64,000 nucleotides of DNA from Roseibacillus ishigakijimensis (GTDB taxonomy: Bacteria; Verrucomicrobiota; Verrucomicrobiia; Verrucomicrobiales; Akkermansiaceae): assembly GCF_016595415.1 (NCBI RefSeq), contig NZ_JAENIO010000004.1, forward strand, positions 62,001 through 126,000. The letters are read 5' to 3'. A program made the position numbers and the translations under genes. The notes under the pieces are model-generated. The model searched no databases. It was not told where the DNA came from and saw only the letters and a list, made by a program, of their open reading frames with translations. Of this stretch, positions 1-7,661 are shown piece after piece (positions within the stretch are counted from its first letter, which is position 1; the number at the start of each line of letters is the position of its first letter).

Positions 1-1152
1 ATTGGCCTTTTGACCATTCTTGATAGCCAGGCGTTCTCTCTCGACCGCCTGAGTCAGCTTCTGGTCCAGGCCGGAGACCTTGGCTTCCAATTGGTCGATG
101 GTCTTCTGGAGACCACCCCGTTGTTCGGTCCAATTTTTGGCAAGTTGTTCCGCTTCGGCGGCCAGGGAATTGAGGGCGGCGTCTTTGTCGGCAAGGCTTT
201 TCTCAAGCTCGGCCATCCGCTGGTCGCGTTGCTGAAGCTCCTCCGCGGACGTGGCGTTCTGCTGGCGCAGCTTCTCCAGTTCGGACTGGGTTTCCGCGCG
301 CTCTTTTTTCCAAACCTCGGCCAGCCGGGCGGACTCGGCACCGATTTCGGCCAGCGCGCGTGATTTCTCCTGCAAATTCTGCTGCAAGGTCACCACTTGG
401 GCCGCTTTTTCCTGGCTCACCCCGAGTTCTTTCTCCAGACCGCTGACCTGCTCTCCCAAGGCGACCACTTTTTCCTCCAGCTGCGAGCGCTCGCTCTGCC
501 ACTCCTTGGCCAGGCGAGCGGTATTGGCCACTGCAGTCTGGGCTTCCCGCACCTGGGCGGTGCGCAGAGCTTTCTCTGCTTTCTGGCGCCAGTCGGCAAC
601 CGCCTTGCGCCAGGCCTCATTGTCGCGAACCCGGGTCAATTCGGATTCCTCCAATTTGCGCTGAGCGGCGTCGCGTTCTTTTTCCACCTCGGCCAATTGG
701 CCCTCCCACTTGCCCTTTTGCTGGCCAAACTCCGCCTGCAGACCGGCCAGCCGGCGCTCGAAGTCGGCGTCCACCTTGGCGCGATCCGCTTCAATCTTGT
801 TGACCTTGGCAGCCAACTGCTTTTCCCGGGCTGCAAACTCGTTTTGTTCTTGCTCGCTGGCCCGCAGGGCTTGCGCGGCCTTCTGCCGGGCCGCCTGCAA
901 TTGCTGGCGCAGCTCGGCCACGTTGACCGCCGTTTCGCCCTGCTTTTCCAAAGCCCGCTGGGCTCCGGCCTTTCCTTGCAAAGCTTGGTCGAGCTCACTC
1001 CGCAAGCGGTCAATCTCAGCCGCAGCCTTTTCATATTCCCCGATGGGAACGATGCCAATATTTGCTCCGGTCACCTCCTCTTTGGGAGTCACCGCCGCTT
1101 CCTGGCCCCAGGCCAAGTTGGCGGTCGCTAGTAAAATAAACGCCCTCTTCAT
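1..1152 (-). CDS. Secreted coiled-coil protein, C-terminus outside window (partial)
   Basis: The reading frame opens at an ATG (1152-1150) and stays open for all 384 codons to the left edge, so the C-terminus is missing. The start MKRAFILLATANLAWGQE looks like a signal peptide cleaved near residue 17. Everything after about residue 40 is rich in Glu, Gln, Lys, Ala and Leu in heptad-like spacing (for example LRSELDQALQGKAGAQRALE). This predicts one long continuous alpha-helical coiled coil facing the periplasm. I see no enzyme motif. It is divergent from tgt, with about 250 bases of non-coding DNA between them. I do not recognise the family; coiled-coil composition makes similarity to myosin- or SMC-like proteins uninformative. 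Confidence 0.75.
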   Translation of the reverse strand, partial: MKRAFILLATANLAWGQEAAVTPKEEVTGANIGIVPIGEYEKAAAEIDRLRSELDQALQGKAGAQRALEKQGETAVNVAELRQQLQAARQKAAQALRASEQEQNEFAAREKQLAAKVNKIEADRAKVDADFERRLAGLQAEFGQQKGKWEGQLAEVEKERDAAQRKLEESELTRVRDNEAWRKAVADWRQKAEKALRTAQVREAQTAVANTARLAKEWQSERSQLEEKVVALGEQVSGLEKELGVSQEKAAQVVTLQQNLQEKSRALAEIGAESARLAEVWKKERAETQSELEKLRQQNATSAEELQQRDQRMAELEKSLADKDAALNSLAAEAEQLAKNWTEQRGGLQKTIDQLEAKVSGLDQKLTQAVERERLAIKNGQKAN

Positions 1153-1409
1153 GTCGGCGATGACTTTACGAAGATTCCCTCCGAAACAAAGAGAAAGCCT
1201 CCCATCAGGAGAAAAAAGGCCTCTCCCCGCTTCCTTGGCGGGGCTCCGGGAAGAGGAATCCCCGCAAACTGCGTCTCTTTCATCCCTTCCTCCGCCCGGC
1301 GCCCCCACTTTTCCTGCTCCGCGAAAATACTTCAATTTCCTTAAGCAAAATGCACCCCCCTTTCAAACTGGACAGATGGACGGAACAAGCAGAGGGTGCG
1401 CGCTCTTTT

Positions 1410-2534
1410 ATGTTTCGCCTCGATGCCACCGACCCCGAGAGCAAGGCCCGCGCCGGTCTGCTGACCACCCCCCATGCCGAGATCGAGACCCCGGTCTTCA
1501 TGCCGGTGGGCACCCAGGCCACGGTAAAGACCCTCCATCCCCGGGAACTCAAGGAGGAGTTAGGGGCCAAGATCATTCTCGGCAACACCTACCACCTCTG
1601 GCTGCGCCCGGGCACCGAGATCATCGGCAAGATGGGCGGCCTCCACGGCTTCGCGGACTGGCCCAATGCCCTCCTCACCGATTCCGGCGGCTTCCAGGTC
1701 TGGTCCTTGGCGAAACTGCGCAAAATCTCGGAAAAAGGGGTCACCTTCCAATCCCACCTCGATGGCTCGCGGCTCGAGCTGACCCCCGAGACCTCCATGG
1801 AAATCCAGTCCATCCTCGGCTCGGATATCGCCATGCTCTTCGACGAATGCCCGCCCTACCCCTGCGAGCGCGGTTACGCCGAGGAGTCCACCGGACTGAC
1901 CAGCCGCTGGGCCCGGCGTTGCAAGCAGTGGGTGGAGGAGAACCGCGCCAGCACCGGCCGCCAGCAGCACTTCGGCATCGTGCAGGGCAGCGTGTATCCC
2001 GACCTGCGCGAGCGCTCGGCCAAGGACCTCGTCGACCTCGACTTCGACGGCTATGCCATCGGCGGCGTCTCCGTCGGGGAGCCGGAGAAAGAAATGTTCG
2101 CCGCCATCGACAATGCCGAGCCCTTCCTGCCCAAGGAAAAGCCCCGCTACGCCATGGGCCTGGGCACTCCCACCCAGATCCTCGAGATGATCGCCCGCGG
2201 CGTCGACATGTTCGACTGCGTGCACCCCACCCGATCCGCCCGCCACGGGCTCGCCTTCACTGCCGATGGCCCCATCCACATCAAGAACCTCAAATACGCT
2301 GACGACCCCCGCCCCCTCACTCCCGATTGCCATCCCCACCTCGCCGGATTCTCGCGCGCCTATCTCCGCCACCTCTTCAAGGCCGGGGAAATGCTCGCTT
2401 TAAGATTGCTTTCATTCCACAATCTTGATTTCTACCTTCGCCTGACCCGCGAAGCGCGGAAGGCCATTGTGGCAGGCGAATTCACCGCCTTCCGCGAGGA
2501 CTTCACCGCTCGCTACACAGCCCAAGCAAAATGA
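1410..2534 (+). CDS. tgt: Queuine/preQ1 tRNA-guanine transglycosylase
   Basis: This enzyme exchanges guanine-34 of GUN-anticodon tRNAs for a queuosine precursor. Catalytic-core motifs are intact: DSGGFQV near residue 91, FDECPPYP near 143, GIVQGS near 189, GGVSVGEP near 218, and MFDCVHPTRSARHG near 268 carrying the nucleophilic Asp. The usual zinc site (C-x-C-x2-C plus a later His) is altered. Here the segment reads PDCHPHLAGFSRAY, keeping one Cys and the final His of FHNL, with two His in between. I start at the ATG at 1410 (374 residues, the normal family length), about 14 bases after an AGAGGG. An upstream in-frame ATG at 1350 would add an unconserved 20-residue leader. The stop overlaps the yajC start (ATGA), the usual tgt-yajC-secDF order. 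Confidence 0.95.
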   Translation: MFRLDATDPESKARAGLLTTPHAEIETPVFMPVGTQATVKTLHPRELKEELGAKIILGNTYHLWLRPGTEIIGKMGGLHGFADWPNALLTDSGGFQVWSLAKLRKISEKGVTFQSHLDGSRLELTPETSMEIQSILGSDIAMLFDECPPYPCERGYAEESTGLTSRWARRCKQWVEENRASTGRQQHFGIVQGSVYPDLRERSAKDLVDLDFDGYAIGGVSVGEPEKEMFAAIDNAEPFLPKEKPRYAMGLGTPTQILEMIARGVDMFDCVHPTRSARHGLAFTADGPIHIKNLKYADDPRPLTPDCHPHLAGFSRAYLRHLFKAGEMLALRLLSFHNLDFYLRLTREARKAIVAGEFTAFREDFTARYTAQAK

Positions 2535-2884
2535 CATTCCATTTCGATTCCCTCTCCCTTCTCGCGCAAGCCTCCAGCGGAGGCAACCCCTTGGCCAGTC
2601 AGCTCGTGCCCATCATCCTGATGGTGGCCATCTTCTACCTGCTCATCTTCCGCCCCCAGCAGAAGCAACGCAAAGAGCTGCAAGCGCGTATCGACTCGCT
2701 GGAAAAAGGCGACAAGGTGATCACCACCGGCGGCCTCCACGGCAGTGTGCACAGTCTCTCGGACAAAACCGTCACCCTCAAGGTCGGCGGCGACAATGTT
2801 TTCCTCACCTTCGACAAAACCTCAGTAGCTTCCGTGAAAAAGCTGAAAGCTGAAAAAGCTGAGGAAAAGAACGGTAAAAAGTAA
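2531..2884 (+). CDS. yajC: Preprotein translocase accessory subunit YajC
   Basis: A 117-residue protein with the YajC pattern: a short N-terminal periplasmic stretch, one membrane segment (about residues 24-40, VPIILMVAIFYLLIFRPQQK), then a small cytoplasmic domain with the family signature KGDKVITTGGLHGSV and a Lys/Glu-rich tail. YajC binds SecDF and supports the SecYEG translocon in the inner membrane. Its start overlaps the tgt stop by four bases, so the two are probably translationally coupled. secDF follows after 42 bases. Confidence 0.95.
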   Translation: MTFHFDSLSLLAQASSGGNPLASQLVPIILMVAIFYLLIFRPQQKQRKELQARIDSLEKGDKVITTGGLHGSVHSLSDKTVTLKVGGDNVFLTFDKTSVASVKKLKAEKAEEKNGKK

Positions 2885-2926
2885 TCCCGCGTCCCACCGG
2901 ACGCGCTCTTTCGATAGTTAGATCCC

Positions 2927-5308
2927 ATGAATCCCTACATTATTTTCTTTGTTGGCCTTCTCATTCTCGGCCTCCTCTTTGCCTACTTTGCGGCCGAGAA
3001 GCACCGCAACAAGAAGCGAATCGGCACCACTGTGACTGCGGTGGTCGCTCTGCTCTGCGGCCTGGCCATCCAGACCGAAGGCCTGCGCTCCGGTATCGAC
3101 CTCGCTGGTGGTTCCGCCTTCACCGTGCGGGTGGACCCCAAGAAGGATGACCAGGGCCAGCCCGTGCCCGTCAGCCCCGAGGACCAGCAAACCGCCATCT
3201 CCGTCATTGCCGACCGCCTCGACCCCGATGGCGTGAAGGACATGACCATCCAGGCCCAGGGTGACGACCGCATCACCATCGAGATGCCCGGCACCACCGA
3301 AGAGGAAGCCAAGGAAATCGCGGCCATTCTCCAGAAGCAGGCCGTGCTGAACTTCCGCGCCGTGCATTCCGACAACGACACCCTCGCTCCGCAGGTGGCT
3401 TCCGGAGCGGTCACCCGCCCCGCTGGCTACGAACTTTTGCAAGAGCCCGTCGATGACGAGGAAGGCAAGCCCCTCCTCGACGAGAACGGTGAGCCCGTCA
3501 CCCGTCCCATCCTCGTGGAGCGCCGCGTGAAGGTCTCCGGCAGCGAGATCAAGGCCGCCTTCCCCGACTACTCCCGCCCCGGCGTGATGAATATCGAGCT
3601 CACCGGCGAAGGTGGGCGCAAGATGCGCGACTACACCGCCACCATCACCCCCGGCCGCGACCGCATGGCCCACGTCCTTGATGGCAAGGTCCTCAGCGCC
3701 CCCGGCTTCCAGAGCAAAAACCTCGGCAGCAAGTTCATCATCACCGGCATCTCCGGCGGCACCGCCGTCGTCGAGCGCCTCGCCCAGCAGCTGCGCAACC
3801 CCTTGAGCAATCCCCTCATCATCGAGGAGCAACGGCAGGTCTCCGCCCGTCTTGGGGATGCCACCATCAAGCAAGGCATCTACGCCGGGGTGGCCGGTCT
3901 CGCCCTCACCCTCGTCTTCGTCACCATCTACTACCGCTTCGCAGGCATCATCGCCCTTCTCGGTCTCTTGGTGAATATCCTCATTCTCTTCGGCTCCATG
4001 GCCATGTTCGGCTTCACCTTCACCCTGCCGGGCATCGCGGGCATCATCCTCACCATCGGGGTCGCGGTCGATGCCAACGTCCTCATCTTCGAGCGCTTGC
4101 GCGAGGAAATGGCAGCCGGCAAGTCCATTGGGGCGGCCATCTCCGCCGCTTACGACAAGGCCTTCTCCGCCATCTTCGACGCCAACATCACCACCCTGAT
4201 CACCGCCCTCATCCTCTTCTGGCGCGCCTCGGGCACGGTCAAGGGCTTCGCCATCACCCTCACCATCGGTATCCTCGCCTCCATGTTCGCGGCCCTGCTC
4301 GTTACCCGCATCCTCTTCTGGTGGTTCCAGGATGCCGGCATGGTCAAGAAGCTCAACTTCCTCAATGTGGTGCCGGAGAAGACCATGGACTTCCTTTCCA
4401 AAGGCAAAATCGCCTTCGTCATCTCCTCCGTCCTCATCGTGGGCTCCCTGCTGATGACTGGCATCAAGCGTGAAGGGGCTCTCGGCATCGACTTCACCGG
4501 CGGTGCCCTCACCCGCTTCGAGCTGGGTGACAACGAACTGCCCGTGGCCAAAGTGCAGGAAGAAGTCAACAAGACCGAAGGCCTCGCCAAGGAGCCCCAG
4601 GTGCAGGAAGAGCAGTCCGCCTCCGGCTTCTCGCTGGCCGTGCGCTCCTCGGAGAAGGACGTGCCCGCCATTGTGACGCAACTGCGCGCCAGCTTCCCCG
4701 AGCTGGGTGACATCGAGTATTCCACCGAGACGGTCTCAGCGGCCCTCGGCGGCGACTTCCTGAAGAACTCCCTCATCGCCCTCGGCATTGGCCTCTTCGG
4801 CATCCTCATCTACATCACCCTGCGCTTCGAATTCTCCTTCGCGCTCGGTGCCTTCGTCGCCCTAGCCCACGATGTCATCATCTGTATCGGCATCCTCATC
4901 CTGCTGGGCCGGGAATTCTCCCTCATCCACGTGGGGGCCATCCTGACCATCGCCGGTTACTCCATCAACGACACCATCGTGGTCTTTGACCGTATCCGCG
5001 AGCAGCTGCAGATGCGCAGTGGCGACATCAACAAGATCATGAACGAGGCCATCAACGCCACCCTCTCGCGGACCATCCTAACCTCCGCGACGACCTTTGT
5101 GGCGGTGCTGGTGCTCTTCATCTTCGGTGGTGCGGCCATGCGCGACTTCGCCCTTGCCATGATGATTGGCGTGGTGGTGGGAACCTACTCCTCCATCTTC
5201 GTCGCCGCCCCCGTAGTCTCCTGGTGGTCCAAGAAGCGCGGCACCAACCTGCGCGCGGAAGTCATCGACGCCCAGCTGGAAGCCCAGGTCAATCCCGGCA
5301 AAGGCTAG
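2927..5308 (+). CDS. secDF: Fused protein translocase subunit SecDF
   Basis: SecD and SecF are joined in one 793-residue polypeptide; many bacteria encode them separately. SecDF uses the proton gradient to pull secreted proteins out of SecYEG. The SecD half shows GIDLAGG at about residue 56 after two N-terminal hydrophobic segments, a large periplasmic domain (RITIEMPG), and the transmembrane motif VDANVLIFERLREEM near 383. The SecF half restarts with GIDFTGG near 520 and has NDTIVVFDRIREQ near 680. The extra hydrophobic helix before the first SecD helix is unusual. The gene is last in the tgt-yajC-secDF unit and is followed by a clear intrinsic terminator. Confidence 0.95.
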   Translation: MNPYIIFFVGLLILGLLFAYFAAEKHRNKKRIGTTVTAVVALLCGLAIQTEGLRSGIDLAGGSAFTVRVDPKKDDQGQPVPVSPEDQQTAISVIADRLDPDGVKDMTIQAQGDDRITIEMPGTTEEEAKEIAAILQKQAVLNFRAVHSDNDTLAPQVASGAVTRPAGYELLQEPVDDEEGKPLLDENGEPVTRPILVERRVKVSGSEIKAAFPDYSRPGVMNIELTGEGGRKMRDYTATITPGRDRMAHVLDGKVLSAPGFQSKNLGSKFIITGISGGTAVVERLAQQLRNPLSNPLIIEEQRQVSARLGDATIKQGIYAGVAGLALTLVFVTIYYRFAGIIALLGLLVNILILFGSMAMFGFTFTLPGIAGIILTIGVAVDANVLIFERLREEMAAGKSIGAAISAAYDKAFSAIFDANITTLITALILFWRASGTVKGFAITLTIGILASMFAALLVTRILFWWFQDAGMVKKLNFLNVVPEKTMDFLSKGKIAFVISSVLIVGSLLMTGIKREGALGIDFTGGALTRFELGDNELPVAKVQEEVNKTEGLAKEPQVQEEQSASGFSLAVRSSEKDVPAIVTQLRASFPELGDIEYSTETVSAALGGDFLKNSLIALGIGLFGILIYITLRFEFSFALGAFVALAHDVIICIGILILLGREFSLIHVGAILTIAGYSINDTIVVFDRIREQLQMRSGDINKIMNEAINATLSRTILTSATTFVAVLVLFIFGGAAMRDFALAMMIGVVVGTYSSIFVAAPVVSWWSKKRGTNLRAEVIDAQLEAQVNPGKG

Positions 5309-5336
5309 GCCTGGCCAGACAGAACAATCTTTTCCC

Positions 5337-5370
5337 AAAAGCGCGTGGCTCCGGCCCCGCGCTTTTTTTC
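5337..5370 (+). terminator. Intrinsic terminator after secDF
   Basis: A GC-rich hairpin (AGCGCG... pairing with ...CGCGCT) is followed by a run of seven T, about 28 bases after the secDF stop. Confidence 0.8.
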
Positions 5371-5408
5371 TGCCCCCATCGCCACCCAGCTGATGGGCCA
5401 GCGGAGTC

Positions 5409-5656
5409 GGGCAATGCCTTCCTGCAAGGTTGCAGGACGCCTTCGCGACAGGGCAATGCCTTCCTGCAAGGCTGCAGGACGCCTTCGGGGCCGGACAATG
5501 CCTCCCTGCAAGCTGCAGGACACCATCGGGGCCGAACAATGCCTCCCTGCAAGCTGCAGGACGCCATCGGGGTCGGACGATGCCTCCCTGCAAGCTGCAG
5601 GACACCATCGGGACCGGACAATGCCTCCCTGCAGGTTGCAGGGCTCCATCGCGCTA
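5409..5656. repeat. Six-unit 41/42-bp minisatellite with a palindrome in each unit
   Basis: Six adjacent units lie at 5409-5450 and 5451-5492 (42 bp), then 5493-5533, 5534-5574, 5575-5615 and 5616-5656 (41 bp). Each carries a near-perfect inverted repeat of the type CCTGCAAGCTGCAGG. The units are mostly identical, with scattered substitutions; the first two share an extra base and the last has the most changes at its end. The array fills the gap between secDF and the convergent hydrolase gene, and its last three bases form that gene's stop codon. Several frames stay open through it because the period nearly preserves frame, but I see no reason to call a protein. Confidence 0.95.
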
Positions 5657-6562
5657 GGATTCCACCGCCGCGACCTTCTCCTTTTCCCCGAACAAGCTCT
5701 CCAGCACCCCCTCATTAGAGCGGGCGATGATGGAGTAGTGCCCTTCCCCGGGAAAATAGCGGGTGCGCGCGCCGGGAATCCACGAGGCATACTCCTTCAC
5801 CATCGCAAAGGGGATGTTGCGGTCCTCCTCGCCGTGCCAGAACTCGATGGGAACGGTGATTTGCGAGAAATCGAGACCCCAGTCATCGGTGTAGACGTCG
5901 CCATCGATCTGCACCCCCGCCGTGCCCGCCGAGATTCCCTCGCGGAAACTGCGCGTCACGGTCTCGAAACTCTCCGCCCCTTGCAAAGCCTCCCGATCGG
6001 CCTGTGCCGTCCACCGCATGACCCACGACATGGGGGCCTTTTCAGGAGGAAACTGTGAAATCCAATGCGAGGCCCGCAGAATACCGGGGATGAGGAAGGG
6101 GGCATGGGGGCGGATGCGCAAGAGGGCGCGGTAAGGCCACATCATCGCCGAGCGATCGGGGAATTTCGCCAGGGGCGGAGCCCCACAGACCACTGCCGTC
6201 TGTTCTACCCGCCCGGGCAGGCCAGCGGCCGCCACCACCGCATAGGGACCGCCTCCGGAGACCCCCATGACGGAAAACTTGTCCCAGCCAAGAGAATCGG
6301 CTAGCTCAATGACCAAGGGGGGCCAATCGCGCAGGGTGCGCCCCGGCTGCAGCTCGGACTTCCCCACCCCCGGGCGGTCGGGAGCGATGAGGCGCACCCC
6401 TTTTTCCACGCAGAGTTCATGCAAGGCCGCCGCCTGCAGACGCGAGGAAGGCCAGCCATGAAAATACATCAAAGGCCGGCCCTGAGGGTCGCCATACTCG
6501 GCATAGCACAAGCGTCGACCGCTGGAGAGGGTGAGAAAATTCGTTTCGTTCACAAGCCCCAA
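5654..6562 (-). CDS. Alpha/beta-fold hydrolase
   Basis: A 302-residue protein with the full alpha/beta-hydrolase layout: HGWPSS oxyanion region at 35-40, nucleophile elbow GVSGGG with Ser102, acid Asp247 in GEEDRNIP, and catalytic His275 in GEGHYS. There is no signal peptide, so it is probably a cytoplasmic esterase, lipase-like enzyme or related hydrolase; the substrate is not readable. The start shown is a TTG; a GTG three codons downstream is equally possible, and neither has a strong ribosome binding site. It shares the minus strand with trpA but is separated from it by about 70 bases. Confidence 0.85.
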   Translation of the reverse strand: MGLVNETNFLTLSSGRRLCYAEYGDPQGRPLMYFHGWPSSRLQAAALHELCVEKGVRLIAPDRPGVGKSELQPGRTLRDWPPLVIELADSLGWDKFSVMGVSGGGPYAVVAAAGLPGRVEQTAVVCGAPPLAKFPDRSAMMWPYRALLRIRPHAPFLIPGILRASHWISQFPPEKAPMSWVMRWTAQADREALQGAESFETVTRSFREGISAGTAGVQIDGDVYTDDWGLDFSQITVPIEFWHGEEDRNIPFAMVKEYASWIPGARTRYFPGEGHYSIIARSNEGVLESLFGEKEKVAAVES

Positions 6563-6634
6563 GCTAGCACAGCAGCTCCGCCGGGGTCATCGAACTTTCC
6601 GATGGCAGCATCACTCCAGCCGATGCTCGCCACC

Positions 6635-7429
6635 CTAGCGGATGGCGGCCACCAACTCGCTGACGAAGGATTGCACCTTCTCCGCCACTGCCGGATCGTC
6701 AGCGTTGTTTTCTACGATTTTGACAATGGCCGAACCCACGATGATGCCATCGGAGACCTTGGCCACCATCGCCGCTTGCTCGGGGGTATTGATGCCGAAG
6801 CCCACACAGACCGGGGTGTCGGTGTATTTTTTAATCCGATCGACGACTTGGCCAATGCCTTCGGAGGGGGCTCCGTGGGCCCCGGTGACTCCCGTGCGGG
6901 AGAGGGCATAGAGAAAGCCCTGCGAATTCTCCGCCAACAACTTGACCCGCTCCTCGGGAGTGGTCGGCGCGATGAGCTGGATGTGATGCAGCCCCGCCCC
7001 CTGCGCCAAGTCGGCATTGCGCGCGGCTTCATCCGGGGGGAGGTCGAGGAGCAAGATGCCATCGGCCCCGGCCGCCGCGGCATCCTGGTGGAATTTCTCG
7101 TAACCGTAGGTAAAGACGGGATTGAGGTAGGTGAAGAGCACCAGCGGGGTCTCGTGGCGCTGGCGGAACTCGCGAATGAGCTCCAGGCAACCCGCAGTGC
7201 TGGCCCCAGCCGCGAGCGCGCGACCGGCAGCCATCTGATTGACAATGCCATCAGCGAGAGGATCGGAGAAAGGGAGGCCCATCTCGATGACGTCGACTCC
7301 GGCCTCGGCCAGGCCACACATGATGGCGAGGGAACGGTCGAAGTCGGGGTCACCCGCTGCCACATACGCTACGAAGGCCTTTTTTCCCTCCGCCTGCAAT
7401 TTCTCAAAGGTGCTGTCCAATCGATTCAC
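6635..7429 (-). CDS. trpA: Tryptophan synthase alpha subunit
   Basis: This subunit cleaves indole-3-glycerol phosphate to indole and glyceraldehyde-3-phosphate, passing indole to TrpB. I chose the GTG at 7429 because it gives 264 residues, close to the usual length, and has AAGGTGAG about 10 bases upstream. The frame stays open much further upstream, but that part is unlike TrpA. Catalytic Glu49 (DVIEMGLPF) and Asp60 (SDPLADG) fall at exactly the positions known in the E. coli enzyme. Phosphate-binding glycines appear in GFGINTPEQ and DGIIVGSAIV. No trpB or other trp gene is next to it in the window, so trpA is detached from the usual operon. Confidence 0.93.
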   Translation of the reverse strand: MNRLDSTFEKLQAEGKKAFVAYVAAGDPDFDRSLAIMCGLAEAGVDVIEMGLPFSDPLADGIVNQMAAGRALAAGASTAGCLELIREFRQRHETPLVLFTYLNPVFTYGYEKFHQDAAAAGADGILLLDLPPDEAARNADLAQGAGLHHIQLIAPTTPEERVKLLAENSQGFLYALSRTGVTGAHGAPSEGIGQVVDRIKKYTDTPVCVGFGINTPEQAAMVAKVSDGIIVGSAIVKIVENNADDPAVAEKVQSFVSELVAAIR

Positions 7430-7661
7430 TGGCGCAATCTCACCTTTCGGGAGAGAAAGCGGAAGTCTCGAATGCGAATTTGTGCTCTCCTCGCCCGCAG
7501 ACCGCGCCAACAAAGTCAACAGGGTGAACGTGTTTCTCCTGAAAATCCAGCCCTCCGGCCCTAACTTGATGGCCAGTCGCCCGTTGCCATGACAGCGCCG
7601 GGGCGGCCTCCGCTGTCCAGCCAAGCCATCCCCCCAGGTGTTTCCGGACCGCTTTTTTGCC

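Noticed and set aside
397-1131. Long plus-strand open frame rich in Leu and Phe
   Set aside because: It is the mirror of the minus-strand coiled-coil gene; Gln/Glu/Leu codons read backwards give Leu/Phe-rich frames.
2918-4681. 587-codon minus-strand open frame under secDF
   Set aside because: Composition (Gly/Asp/His-rich, no motif) is typical of the antisense strand of a membrane protein gene in high-GC DNA.
5078-6058. Open frames running through the 41/42-bp repeats
   Set aside because: Repeated residues follow from the DNA repeat; no ribosome binding site and overlap with well-supported genes.
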